This document shows, piece by piece, positions 51,125-60,656 of a stretch of 64,000 nt of DNA. The first letter of the stretch is position 1. Each line of letters begins with the position of its first letter. Under the pieces are notes generated by a model, which made no database searches, was not told where the DNA came from, and saw only the letters and a list, made by a program, of their open reading frames with translations. This DNA is from Chlamydia pneumoniae TW-183 (lineage in GTDB: Bacteria; Chlamydiota; Chlamydiia; Chlamydiales; Chlamydiaceae): NCBI RefSeq assembly GCF_000007205.1, contig NC_005043.1, positions 496,001 to 560,000 of the forward strand, written 5' to 3'. The position numbers were made by a program, and so were the translations under genes.

Positions 51125-52894
51125 CTAAGCAGCTCCATCTATATCTACATCCACATCAATAAAATCTACGGGACCATCAAGATCAAATAGATGATCGTGG
51201 CTAGCAGCAAGAGCCTCAACAACTAAATCCGTAGCAATGGAGCGCATTTTACTTTCAGGACCATAGAGAAGCTCACGGCGATTACGTCGACGCTCATAGA
51301 GCTTCACAAGCTCATCATAGAGCCAGTTGACAAACTTCCTCATTAAAATCGATCCCGCGATTCCTAACGTCGATCCTCCAAGAGCAAGAATACCAGGAAC
51401 GATAGGAGCAAACGCAGGGACCAGGGCAAGAAGCATGATCCCAGTTCCTACACCAAGTAAGATTCCACCAACAAGGGCGCTGTTCACTTCCCCACCCTTC
51501 TCAAAATTGCGAACCTCTTCACGAATTGCAGCGTCAGTCTTCTGAATCTGTTTTTTGTAGACTGTCTTCCACATTTGGTTAAATTCTCGATCCGAGGCAA
51601 TCACTCCAGACTCAATTAAGAACTGGCGCACCCGCTTTTTATTTTTTGCTTCTTTCCAACGTAATTTACTGATATTCAATCTTGCTTTCAGTTGGTAGGC
51701 GACGTAGGAAAATCCTGAGGAAACCATAGGGAGTGTTACAGAAGCAACCGCCGATCCTACAGAAGCAACAAGGAGAACTTGCATGACTGTCAATCCACCA
51801 AATCCCGTGACTATGAAGGCAGCAATACTTGCTAAGAGCAAGAGTGTCGCAAGAGCAAAGATGACCTTCTGTCTTGTCGTCAGGGAAAGCCTCGTATCGA
51901 TTTCTTCCGCAGAGATCCTCGTCTCTGCAATCCCCTCTGAATCTGGAACTTCTATCACAGATTGGGAAGTTTCACTCTCTTCCACCTCACTGGGGGGCAA
52001 TTTTTCTAAGCGAATGTCTTTCAGGGAGGTGTCTACAAAAAGATCTTTTTTTTCTTGAGTAAGCAGAAAGGCTCTCCACTTTCCGATACTACTATGGAGT
52101 ATCGTTTGCAAAACCGTCGTAAGCCCTATAGAAATTAAAGGGGGAGCTAAAATAATAGCAATCGTTGCGGGAGCGCCTCCTAGCAATACCGTTCCTGCAA
52201 TGGCAAGGAGAATCCCCAAAACCGCAAGACCAACGCCAATAGTGGCAATTGACAACGTGATATAGTGTAATTTTTTCGCCTCTTTTATAGTTTCTGCTTC
52301 TGTAAGCTTCTCCCCTTTAGCAACTTTTTCAGAACGGAAAAACTTAGTATAAATATAATGACTGAAGCTTGCTAATGTGGTTTGGCTTCCCCGGGAATAC
52401 GCACTGGATCCCAAGCTACCCACGAGACCCCCATACCCTCCAGGAACAAAATTCGCCCCCACCTTCATGACCAAACCCATGACAGTAAATCCAGTCCCTA
52501 CAGCTAAAGCACTTTTGATTCTGCTCGACTCCTGCATCCTGGGGGACATATAGTCTCGGACCATATAAACCAAGCTCTTCATTATAGAAAATCCACCAAT
52601 ACCCACGCCTGAAATGGCGATTCCAAGAAGAATAGCCTGAGGAACTCCGGGAGCTAAGACGGTCAAAGCGACAACAACAACAGAAACCGCTACCAGCAAA
52701 ACAACCAGGCCAGCAAATAAAGTCACGGAATGGGTGAAAATACTTTTTCGCAATCCTGTATCTTCAGGATTGCTAGGAACTAGGGAATTTGGTACTGGCG
52801 AGAGACTCCGGCTATTTGCAAGAAGAGAAGTTTTCTCAGTTGCATTAGACAAAGACAAATATCGGGGATCGTTGCTAATTGGTGATGTAGACAT
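51125..52894 (-). CDS. Membrane protein with four hydrophobic hairpins
   Basis: The product is 589 residues and I do not recognise a function. The first 50 residues are polar and Ser/Asn/Pro-rich, as in chlamydial type III substrates. Four pairs of closely spaced hydrophobic helices follow at about 55-110, 212-266, 344-395 and 473-518, each with a short Gly/Pro/Ala turn. Basic or mixed soluble linkers lie between them: 110-210, 270-340 (acidic, Ser/Glu-rich) and 400-470 (basic, Lys-rich). Chlamydial Inc proteins carry such bilobed hydrophobic domains, usually only one. It could be an Inc-like host-membrane protein or a bacterial membrane protein. A short AT-rich region precedes it, and glgB lies 108 bases upstream. 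Confidence 0.75.
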   Translation of the reverse strand: MSTSPISNDPRYLSLSNATEKTSLLANSRSLSPVPNSLVPSNPEDTGLRKSIFTHSVTLFAGLVVLLVAVSVVVVALTVLAPGVPQAILLGIAISGVGIGGFSIMKSLVYMVRDYMSPRMQESSRIKSALAVGTGFTVMGLVMKVGANFVPGGYGGLVGSLGSSAYSRGSQTTLASFSHYIYTKFFRSEKVAKGEKLTEAETIKEAKKLHYITLSIATIGVGLAVLGILLAIAGTVLLGGAPATIAIILAPPLISIGLTTVLQTILHSSIGKWRAFLLTQEKKDLFVDTSLKDIRLEKLPPSEVEESETSQSVIEVPDSEGIAETRISAEEIDTRLSLTTRQKVIFALATLLLLASIAAFIVTGFGGLTVMQVLLVASVGSAVASVTLPMVSSGFSYVAYQLKARLNISKLRWKEAKNKKRVRQFLIESGVIASDREFNQMWKTVYKKQIQKTDAAIREEVRNFEKGGEVNSALVGGILLGVGTGIMLLALVPAFAPIVPGILALGGSTLGIAGSILMRKFVNWLYDELVKLYERRRNRRELLYGPESKMRSIATDLVVEALAASHDHLFDLDGPVDFIDVDVDIDGAA

Positions 52895-53002
52895 AAAAGA
52901 AATACTAATAATTATTTTTAATTATAAAATAAATTATTAATATCAACTACACCACAAAATAGAACAATCCCACAACAATTTACAAATAAAGTATTTAAAT
53001 TT

Positions 53003-55165
53003 TTAGAAAAAAGTAACTAAATAGATCACAGTAGCTAAAGGAGGGAGCTCTATATCCAAACCCCAAGCGACCCCTTGGTCTTGACAGACCACAGGAGCCC
53101 GATTTCCCTTCCCTGAGCCTCCAAAAGACTCATCATCAGTGTTGAGAAGGAGTTCACAATGCTTTACACCTTCACACCTTAAAACATAGGAAGGAAAAGT
53201 ACTCGCACTGAAATGATGGACACAGAGAAGCGCCGAAGAACGATTGCTGCCTGCAAATCTATAATAGGCAATGACATTGTTTTCTATATCATGGAAGTCT
53301 ACCCAATGGAAGCACTCTTGAGAGCTCTCTTGCATCCATAAATAGGGTTGGTGAATATACAACGCATTCAATGCAGAGACACAGTTTCGCAAAGTTTTGT
53401 GGTAGTGATGATTCAAAAGCTCCCAATCTAAGGGACGATCAGGAGACCACTCGCCGTATTGTCCGAATTCCCCACCCATGAACAGTAACTTTTTCCCAGG
53501 CAAACAGATCTGGTAGCTCAAGAGCACTCTCATTTGAGCAAATCGGGTCCAGGTATCCCCGGGAAGCTTATTCACTAAGCTGCCCTTACCGTGGACCACC
53601 TCGTCATGCGAGAGAGGAAGAATAAAAGACTCTTGGAAGGCATACCAAAGGCTAAATGTCAGATCTTTCTGATGGTATTTACGATACATGGGATCCTTCA
53701 TAAAGTAATGAAAGGTATCGTGCATCCAACCTAAGTTCCATTTGTAATCAAACCCCAGACCTCCCTGATCTACGTCCTTAGTGACTCCTGGAAACGCTGT
53801 GGATTCCTCTGCAAAGGTGAGCACTCCAGAGAACTCCTTATGAATTACAGAATTTAAGTGTTTCAAAAATTCTATAGACTCTAAGTTCTCCTTACCTCCA
53901 TAGATGTTAGGCGTCCATTCTCCATCTTCACGGCCATAATCACGATACAGCATAGAGGCCACAGCATCCACACGTAAGCCATCAATATGCATCTTATCGA
54001 GCCAAAATAAAGCACTCCCTAGTAAAAAGTTGGTCACTTCATGACGACTGTAGTCAAAGGTAAACGTATTCCAGTGGGGATGAAGAGCCTGACTATGCCC
54101 CGTGTACTCGTAGAGAGGCTCCCCATCAAAAGAGGCAAGAGCAAACGCATCTACGGGAAAATGTCCCGGCACCCAATCTAAAATAATACCAATATTTTCT
54201 TTATGTAGATAGTCTACAAAATACTGAAACTCCTGGAGAGTCCCGTATCTTGATGTTGGAGCATAATATCCCGTCACTTGATAGCCCCAAGATTCATTCA
54301 GGGGATGCTCCGTAATGGGAAGAAGCTCCACATGAGTGTAGTGCATTTCCTTGCAATAGCTAGCAAGGCGATGCGCCATTTCGCTGTAGCTTAAGGGCCT
54401 TCCCTCCTGCCATTGCCAAGAGCCTAAGTGCACTTCATAGATCGTGACGGGCCCTTCACTCTGCTTCGAGCGCCTCTCCATCCAACGATGATCACTCCAA
54501 GAGTAGCTCTCAGAATCCGCAACACGAGCTGTACCCTGGGGTGGAGGATCAAAGCTCTTCCCATAAGGATCTGTTTTTACAATCACATTCCCCGATTGGG
54601 TAACGATTTCCCACTTATACCGTATTCCCTCTCCCAAGCCTGGGACGAAAAGCTCCCAGATCCCCTGATCGGAAATTTTACGTAGAGGATTGACAAGGCC
54701 ATGCCAAAAATTAAAATCTCCGACTACAGAGACTCTCTGCGCATGGGGAGCCCAAAGAACAAAGAGCACCCCTGAGATTCCTTGAACTTCCATAGGGATT
54801 GCCCCCATGCGTTCATAAATGCGGTAATGCGTTCCTCTATGGAATAAAAAAGAATCAATTTCTCCCCACAGAGGAGGAAACGCATAGGGATCATGAGCGA
54901 GAAGTCCATTCTGATGATACACACGGTAATCCCCGTGTCCGATTCCTTTGGGAACGGATAAGAAAAAGAGCCCCGAACGATAAGCTACAGCGTGGTGAAG
55001 CTCTCCTAGAAGTTCAATAGCAACCGTATGCGCCCCTGGACGAAAAATAACAATATGATCTGAAGAATCTTCAGAAGCAAGGATCCCTAAGAGTTTATGG
55101 GGATCTTTCTGTCGTCCTGAGACGAGCAGATCAAGATCCCAAGGATGGATCAGTTTATCAACCAT
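53003..55165 (-). CDS. glgB: 1,4-alpha-glucan branching enzyme GlgB
   Basis: The 720-residue protein has the full-length GlgB layout: N-terminal carbohydrate-binding beta domains (residues 1-220), a GH13 (beta/alpha)8 barrel and a C-terminal beta domain. Catalytic marks are GLRVDAVASMLY (nucleophile Asp), FAEESTAF (acid/base Glu) and LPLSHDEVVHGKGS (transition-state Asp); GEFGQYGEW is also conserved. It forms alpha-1,6 branches in glycogen in the cytoplasm. The start lies 10 bases after the CT865-like gene, so they are probably co-transcribed. No other glycogen gene is in the window. Confidence 0.97.
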   Translation of the reverse strand: MVDKLIHPWDLDLLVSGRQKDPHKLLGILASEDSSDHIVIFRPGAHTVAIELLGELHHAVAYRSGLFFLSVPKGIGHGDYRVYHQNGLLAHDPYAFPPLWGEIDSFLFHRGTHYRIYERMGAIPMEVQGISGVLFVLWAPHAQRVSVVGDFNFWHGLVNPLRKISDQGIWELFVPGLGEGIRYKWEIVTQSGNVIVKTDPYGKSFDPPPQGTARVADSESYSWSDHRWMERRSKQSEGPVTIYEVHLGSWQWQEGRPLSYSEMAHRLASYCKEMHYTHVELLPITEHPLNESWGYQVTGYYAPTSRYGTLQEFQYFVDYLHKENIGIILDWVPGHFPVDAFALASFDGEPLYEYTGHSQALHPHWNTFTFDYSRHEVTNFLLGSALFWLDKMHIDGLRVDAVASMLYRDYGREDGEWTPNIYGGKENLESIEFLKHLNSVIHKEFSGVLTFAEESTAFPGVTKDVDQGGLGFDYKWNLGWMHDTFHYFMKDPMYRKYHQKDLTFSLWYAFQESFILPLSHDEVVHGKGSLVNKLPGDTWTRFAQMRVLLSYQICLPGKKLLFMGGEFGQYGEWSPDRPLDWELLNHHYHKTLRNCVSALNALYIHQPYLWMQESSQECFHWVDFHDIENNVIAYYRFAGSNRSSALLCVHHFSASTFPSYVLRCEGVKHCELLLNTDDESFGGSGKGNRAPVVCQDQGVAWGLDIELPPLATVIYLVTFF

Positions 55166-55175
55166 GGAAGGCTAT

Positions 55176-56165
55176 CTATTTATGAAAACAATCCCATAAA
55201 TATGTGGTTCCTGCTTTTATCTCCAGAGTTTCTCCTAAAGAAAGTCTCTTAGATCCAGAGAGACGTCGCTCCGACCATTCCCGAAGGCGCGCACTGCATA
55301 GTGAAGAACAAAACTTTAAAAATACCTCGCCACTATATTCTGCATGGAGCTCGACCTGACGGATAGTTTTCTTAGTCCAGACGATAGACAAAGTCCCAAG
55401 ATTAGGAAGGGCAACATGAATCAAGCGGCCACAAGGAAATTCAGGAGGTAATGCAGGAAGGATCTCTACTAGCTGTCCCTGGTGTCTCAGAAAAATATCT
55501 TGGATCATACCAAAGCTATACGAGAGAAGCTCAAAAGGAACTCCCCCCTCTGGATCTCCATCTTGGGGGAGGATTCCTTGGAACTCTTCATCATAGCTCC
55601 TAGGAAGAAAGCACTCTGAAAATCCCGCAAGGGCTATGGAGAGTAACGCAGGAGCAATCTCTGTAGTTTCCCTATGTAAAACTCTTTGATGGGCAGTCTT
55701 TACCAAGCTACCGATAGCCGTCGTCTCTAGATCCCGATAGGATCCCTTAGGAGCCATAGCGGCGAAACGGAACCATAGGGGAAGAATTTCTTTAAGATCA
55801 CGACGACAACGGACCTTTTGCCAATCTGCATGCTTATGCACCCCAAGAGATAACAGGGGCCCTGCTTGCGCTGCCGAAGGCAGTTTCCCTTTGATAGATT
55901 GTGTGCACTCTCCCGAGGGAAGGAGATAATACTTGTAGCGCTCAGAAGTCACTGCAAGCCCCCCACGATGTAAATCTTGGAAAACAGCAAAGCGTTTTAA
56001 AGGCCCTTGCACCTGTAAGGTCTGCTCATTTAAGATTTCGTGTTTCGAAGAAAATAGACGCCACAGGGTAGGAAATACCTGAGCATATAACAAAGATCCA
56101 GGAATAGGGAGTTTTTGTCCTGGGACCATAGTATAGGGCTTAAAATGTTGCATTATATCTATCAT
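55176..56165 (-). CDS. Hypothetical protein, CT865-like, possibly glycoside-hydrolase-related
   Basis: The product is 329 residues with no signal peptide or membrane segment. It is the conserved chlamydial gene next to glgB (CT865 in C. trachomatis by memory). The segment EILPALPPEFPCGRLIHVAL near residue 235, followed by strand-rich LGTLSIVWTKKTIRQVELHA, resembles the C-terminal beta-sandwich of GH95/GH65-type enzymes (LLPALP plus W/G-rich strands). This suggests a carbohydrate-active role, but no catalytic acid could be assigned. Its ATG overlaps the mtaB stop by 4 bases (ATGA), so translation is coupled. The function is not known. Confidence 0.75.
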   Translation of the reverse strand: MIDIMQHFKPYTMVPGQKLPIPGSLLYAQVFPTLWRLFSSKHEILNEQTLQVQGPLKRFAVFQDLHRGGLAVTSERYKYYLLPSGECTQSIKGKLPSAAQAGPLLSLGVHKHADWQKVRCRRDLKEILPLWFRFAAMAPKGSYRDLETTAIGSLVKTAHQRVLHRETTEIAPALLSIALAGFSECFLPRSYDEEFQGILPQDGDPEGGVPFELLSYSFGMIQDIFLRHQGQLVEILPALPPEFPCGRLIHVALPNLGTLSIVWTKKTIRQVELHAEYSGEVFLKFCSSLCSARLREWSERRLSGSKRLSLGETLEIKAGTTYLWDCFHK

Positions 56166-57427
56166 ACAATCTCCCCAATCAGCCCTTCTTCCTCTACCCT
56201 ATCAAGACGCACAGAAACTAGAGTGTTGATAGCTACCGTTCCTACAACAGGGAAAGAAACCTTTTCAAAATAAGGAGAGTGACCCGTAGCAACCTGCCCC
56301 GTTACTTTCTCAACAAGCACCTCTGTAGTCTCTCCTAAACGCTTCATCATCTCTTTCTGGCCTACCCTCTTAGCAACCTCAGCAAGATACTTCTTCCTCT
56401 CATAGATCACCTGATTGGGAATCTGATTATCAAAAGTATATGCCTTAGTACGACGACGAGCACTGAAAGGGAAACTATGCACTTTAATAAAGCCTACATC
56501 TTCAATAATTCTCAAAGTATCTTCAAAATCTTGATCACTCTCTCCAGGAAATCCGACAATCACATCTGTAGTAAAGGCATAGCGAGGATCAGAAGCACGG
56601 AACTTCTCTACACAATCTAAAAAATCTCCGCGAGAATACTTCCGGTTCATTCTCTTTAAAATTGAATTCGACCCCGATTGAAGAACAAGGTGTGACGAAG
56701 GACAAGTGTGACGCGATGAGGTGATGGCACGGTGCAGATCTTCAGTGATATCATCAGGATCTATAGAGGAAATTCGAATCCTCTCAATTCCAGGAATCTG
56801 GTCCACCTGTTCAATCAAAGAGGCTAATGAACGCTCTCCATCGCAATAATCTCCAACATTAATTCCTGCAATTACAACTTCGCGATATCCTTGGTCTACA
56901 ACCCCTGCGATTTCAGCTAAAATCTTCTCAGCAGGACGAGAAACCGAACGCCCCCGCAAATAAGGAATAATGCAGTACGAGCAAAAAGAATTACAGCCAT
57001 CTTGAACTTTAATAAAAGCTCGAGACTTTCCCTCAAAACTATGGATCTTGAACTCAGGGAAGGTCGTATCATAGGAAAAAATTTTTTCTATAAGTCGGGA
57101 TTTTTCTTTATTGGAAACAAGCGTGCATTGCCGATCCAAAGAAGCAAAAAACTCTTTGTCAGATTCCCCCAAACAACCTGTGACAACAATATGTGCTGTA
57201 GGGTTCTGACGACATAACTGACGCACAGCATGACGACCCGAACTCTCAGCAGAAGCTGTGACAGCACACGTATTGATTATGCATAAATCTGCAGGGATTT
57301 CAGAATCCAGGACCTCTTGGTAACCTAAGATAGTCAACTGGTCGCGATATGCTTGGACCTCATACTGATTCACCCGACAGCCTAAACAGACCAGCTTAAA
57401 TGTTCCTTTGACTTCCGCAACCGTCAT
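56162..57427 (-). CDS. mtaB: tRNA threonylcarbamoyladenosine methylthiotransferase (MtaB/MiaB-like)
   Basis: The 421-residue radical SAM protein starts with the UPF0004 domain (LGCRVNQYEVQA, NTCAVTASAE, VTGCLGE: three Cys for the second FeS cluster). It continues with CNSFCSYCIIPYLRG, a CxxxCxxC for the SAM-bound cluster, near residue 145. A C-terminal TRAM-like part follows (about 360-421). LGCRVNQYE rather than MiaB's LGCxMN favours the YqeV/MtaB type, which makes ms2t6A37 in ANN-decoding tRNAs. The cytosolic product is in an operon-like block with the CT865-like gene and glgB, and the stop overlaps the next start. Confidence 0.9.
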   Translation of the reverse strand: MTVAEVKGTFKLVCLGCRVNQYEVQAYRDQLTILGYQEVLDSEIPADLCIINTCAVTASAESSGRHAVRQLCRQNPTAHIVVTGCLGESDKEFFASLDRQCTLVSNKEKSRLIEKIFSYDTTFPEFKIHSFEGKSRAFIKVQDGCNSFCSYCIIPYLRGRSVSRPAEKILAEIAGVVDQGYREVVIAGINVGDYCDGERSLASLIEQVDQIPGIERIRISSIDPDDITEDLHRAITSSRHTCPSSHLVLQSGSNSILKRMNRKYSRGDFLDCVEKFRASDPRYAFTTDVIVGFPGESDQDFEDTLRIIEDVGFIKVHSFPFSARRRTKAYTFDNQIPNQVIYERKKYLAEVAKRVGQKEMMKRLGETTEVLVEKVTGQVATGHSPYFEKVSFPVVGTVAINTLVSVRLDRVEEEGLIGEIV

Positions 57428-57527
57428 ATACCTCTAGAGACTTCAATAGATTTAGCGATGAGTGGCTATTTTAAAATATCACTCTTTTTCTCACTAACAA
57501 AGATTCGATGTCCTAGAAGAAAACTAC

Positions 57528-58946
57528 CTAATCCCCGAAAGAACTCTCCAAGACGGGCCCTCTACCCTCGTCATCTCCACAATCTTCAGGGAAAACATAA
57601 GAAATAAAAGGACGAAATTTCTTTTGCAGCTCCTTAGGAAGATACGCGTCAACAACTAAAAAATCTTCTTGATACCTTGACGAGGCCACAACCCCGGCAT
57701 CGCAAAGTTCCGTAAATTTTCCATATTCTGTATAAGGAAAATTCAAAGTCACATGCAAACTTTTCTCCTGAATGATTTCCGTCATAAGACTAAGAAGATT
57801 CTGGATCCCCTCCCCAGTTTTTGCTGAAATCAATACAGGAAGAGGAGAGAGCAAACGTAATTTCATAGGGATACTTCCTTGAGGAAGCCGATCTACCTTA
57901 TTCAACACAGTAATGATCCTAGGCTTTTCAATCTTCAACTCTTGAAAGAGATCGTAGGTCGTCTGTACATGCTCTAAAGCTAAAGGATGCGAAGCATCGA
58001 CAACATGCAGAAGAACATCTTCATGGAAAGCTGCTTCTAAAGTACTTTTAAATGCTGCTACCAAAGTATGAGGAAGTTTTCGAATGAAGCCTACAGTATC
58101 AGTAAGAAGGACATGACGGCCTCCTGGAAGTACGCATTTGCGCGTTTTGGGATCTAAAGTTGCAAATAGCTTGTCTTCAACATACGTATCAGCAGCCGTC
58201 AGCAAATTTAATAGGGTGCTCTTCCCTGAATTTGTATACCCTATCAAAGCAAAGGTAGGAATTCCTCGTCGAGATTTTACTTTACGGCGTTCCGCACGCT
58301 GTTTGATCACAGCTTTCAGCTGTGCTGACAGCTTATGGATACGCTCACGGACCATTCTACGGTCTAGCTCGATCTGTTTTTCTCCTTCCCCCTTAACAAA
58401 GCCTCCGCTACCTCCCCCAGATTTTTGCCGAGATAGGTGCCCCCAAAGTCTCTTAAGACGAGGAAGGAGATAACGTGCTTGTGCAAGTTGGACTTGGATA
58501 TTTGCCTCTGCAGTAAGGGCACGGCTGGAAAAGATTTCCAAAATTAACTCCGTCCTATCCAAAACGACAAGGCCAAGGCGTTTCTCTAAATTCCGTTGTT
58601 GGGATGGAGTGATCTCCTCATCTATGATCAAAGTCCCTATAGAGGGAAACTCTTTCAAGATTTCTTCGATCTCCTCCAACTTCCCCACATTGATATAGGT
58701 GGAAGCTGAGGGTGTTTTTAAAATCCAAGAACGGGTCTCTAAAACAGAAATACCACAGGAATCCGCAAGTGAGATCAACTCGTCTAAATGTTCTTCAACG
58801 ACCTGAGAATCTGTCTTATTTTGATAGGAAGCCACAGCTAAAGCTTGAGAGGGATCCTGTTCCTTACGAGGCAAGTCGAACCTGGCCCCTAACGAATTTC
58901 CGAAAGATTGAGAACCCTGTTCCCCGGGCGTATCTATAGTGTCCAA
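57528..58946 (-). CDS. hflX: GTPase HflX
   Basis: The 472-residue protein has the HflX N-terminal domain (about 50-210), a Gly-rich linker SGGGSGGFVKGEGE near 193, and a GTPase domain. The G motifs are GYTNSGKST (G1), DTVGF (G3), NKVD (G4) and SAKTGEG (G5). HflX is a ribosome-associated GTPase that splits stalled or idle 70S ribosomes. The chosen start is TTG at 58946, which overlaps the end of the phnP-like gene by 13 bases; translation is likely coupled. The first 50 residues are poorly conserved, so an internal start is possible. Confidence 0.93.
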   Translation of the reverse strand: MDTIDTPGEQGSQSFGNSLGARFDLPRKEQDPSQALAVASYQNKTDSQVVEEHLDELISLADSCGISVLETRSWILKTPSASTYINVGKLEEIEEILKEFPSIGTLIIDEEITPSQQRNLEKRLGLVVLDRTELILEIFSSRALTAEANIQVQLAQARYLLPRLKRLWGHLSRQKSGGGSGGFVKGEGEKQIELDRRMVRERIHKLSAQLKAVIKQRAERRKVKSRRGIPTFALIGYTNSGKSTLLNLLTAADTYVEDKLFATLDPKTRKCVLPGGRHVLLTDTVGFIRKLPHTLVAAFKSTLEAAFHEDVLLHVVDASHPLALEHVQTTYDLFQELKIEKPRIITVLNKVDRLPQGSIPMKLRLLSPLPVLISAKTGEGIQNLLSLMTEIIQEKSLHVTLNFPYTEYGKFTELCDAGVVASSRYQEDFLVVDAYLPKELQKKFRPFISYVFPEDCGDDEGRGPVLESSFGD

Positions 58947-59746
58947 AGGACCTCCATGCCATCATAAGCAAATGTGACCTCTGGATGCTGGTCACGCTCT
59001 GCTTCTAAACAGTGGCTGATATGTGTAATAATTAAATTCTTTATCCCTGCATGATTCGCAAAAGCTTTGGCTTCTTCTACAGTAAGATGCGAAGATTTGT
59101 GTCCCTGAAAAGGAATAGGAGTTTCCGATGGACCCGCAGACAAGATCAATGTCTCTACATTATCTAAGTAACTGAAAATTTTTGCATCATAGCTACAGAG
59201 ATCTGTAAGATAAGCAAGATTTCCAAAACGAAAACCCGTTACATGGCACGACTTTTGATAATAGGAAACATAAGTATAGGGAATGCCCTGAAATTCCTCC
59301 TGCCCACAGTCCTCATTCAAGATTGTAAACTCTAAAACTGCGGGAAGTGAAGACTCTACATTCGGAGTGGCGAAGAGATACTCTTTAGCCTTGTTTAAAA
59401 ATCTATAGGTGCTTGCAGAAAGGACCAAAGGCAACGAACGCTGCGTGACTATGTACCACGCACGTAAATCATCAATACCACCGATATGATCGTAGTGGGG
59501 ATGGGTCAGAAATACCCCATCGAGCTCGGAAACCCCTGCAACTAACATCTGCGTACGAAAATCAGGGCCTGCGTCAATCACTAGAGTCTTGTTTTGATAT
59601 TGAATGAGTACCGAAGATCGTAAACGATGAATCCCTGTGTTTTGACACACTCTACATGAGCAAAACGGCACGGGAATTCCTTCGGGATTTCCTGTGCCTA
59701 AAAATACTAATTTCCCTATAGATTCACTCTGAATATCTCTTACCAT
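58934..59746 (-). CDS. PhnP-like metallo-beta-lactamase-fold hydrolase
   Basis: The 270-residue protein starts LVFLGTGNPEGIPVPFCSC and carries HPHYDHIGGIDDLRAW (residues about 80-95), the HxHxDH metal-binding motif. Further metal-site candidates are the His in SSHLT and the ITHISHCLE near residue 240. PhnP is a cyclic phosphodiesterase of phosphonate metabolism, but Chlamydia lacks that pathway. The true substrate is unknown, perhaps a cyclic nucleotide or RNA end. The annotation phnP for CT380 is remembered. It shares a 13-base overlap with hflX. Confidence 0.88.
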   Translation of the reverse strand: MVRDIQSESIGKLVFLGTGNPEGIPVPFCSCRVCQNTGIHRLRSSVLIQYQNKTLVIDAGPDFRTQMLVAGVSELDGVFLTHPHYDHIGGIDDLRAWYIVTQRSLPLVLSASTYRFLNKAKEYLFATPNVESSLPAVLEFTILNEDCGQEEFQGIPYTYVSYYQKSCHVTGFRFGNLAYLTDLCSYDAKIFSYLDNVETLILSAGPSETPIPFQGHKSSHLTVEEAKAFANHAGIKNLIITHISHCLEAERDQHPEVTFAYDGMEVLWTL

Positions 59747-59967
59747 ACCAATTGCTCATCTGGAAACACAAGCAAACAAAAATAATTAGTCAGTCTCTTA
59801 ACTTTGGATCTTAAAGTCAAGAAGTTGCTAGAACCCCAATTTAGAATCCTCTATAGCTTTTTAAACCATAGTTTCCAAGTATCTATCCTTAAAAATTTTC
59901 GAGAGGGATCTCGTGCAGCGCAGTAAAAGATTCATGAGAAAATGTGAGAAATAACTGACGAACACGC

Positions 59968-60624
59968 TTAGTTATCTCTGCGTGATCCATTAGGTAACTT
60001 TGTAATCGGTTGAGATAATGCACAGGTTGCAGGATACTCTGTGATCACAGAATAGTTTTGAGAATGTGCCTGTATCTGACGACAATGACATTGCGTTATA
60101 TATTCGTGTGAAAGATTGAGCCACTCACGGACTCTCCCTCTTCCCAAGTACGCCATCAAGATCGCAAACAAGCATAAAATGGCACCAACCCCTCCAATGA
60201 TACAGGGAATCACCCAAGCACTTAATCCCGCAATCAAAGGGGCTTCAACCATTACCCCGACAATCAGACCTGCAAAAATACACAACCCACCAAAGACCCA
60301 ACTCACAATAGAGCAGATGTCAAAATTCCTTACTTGAGAACAGAGCTCGTACATTGCAGACTCCAGCTGCGGAGCTCCCTTACCCACGGGCTCCAAAGCC
60401 CATAAAGAAGTAATGGGGCCATGTACGGGTAGGCCTTGAAATTTATGTTGCTTACAACGCAAGACCTGCAAGATACCTGTAGGAGGAGCCCCTTGCACAT
60501 CAACTACAATAACAGGAACAACATAGGGACTAACGACCTCAGCACATAACTGACAATAGAAATACCTATTTTTGTATTCTTCAATATTGCCAGCACCAGG
60601 ATAACATGGCAAAGAACCTAACAT
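59968..60624 (-). CDS. Putative inclusion membrane (Inc)-like protein
   Basis: The product is 218 residues with no signal peptide. A bilobed hydrophobic domain of about 55 residues (IVSWVFGGLCIFAGLIVGVM, a short turn, then WVIPCIIGGVGAILCLFAIL) spans roughly 105-160. The ends are soluble, with CQLCAE and other Cys-rich parts before it and CHCRQ after it. This hairpin is the hallmark of Inc proteins, which sit in the inclusion membrane. No family is recognised. It is the last gene of the run that begins with artJ and lies 32 bases after the 164-residue gene. Confidence 0.65.
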   Translation of the reverse strand: MLGSLPCYPGAGNIEEYKNRYFYCQLCAEVVSPYVVPVIVVDVQGAPPTGILQVLRCKQHKFQGLPVHGPITSLWALEPVGKGAPQLESAMYELCSQVRNFDICSIVSWVFGGLCIFAGLIVGVMVEAPLIAGLSAWVIPCIIGGVGAILCLFAILMAYLGRGRVREWLNLSHEYITQCHCRQIQAHSQNYSVITEYPATCALSQPITKLPNGSRRDN

Positions 60625-60656
60625 GCAATCTTGTTCCTTCTTTGATACAAATTCAC

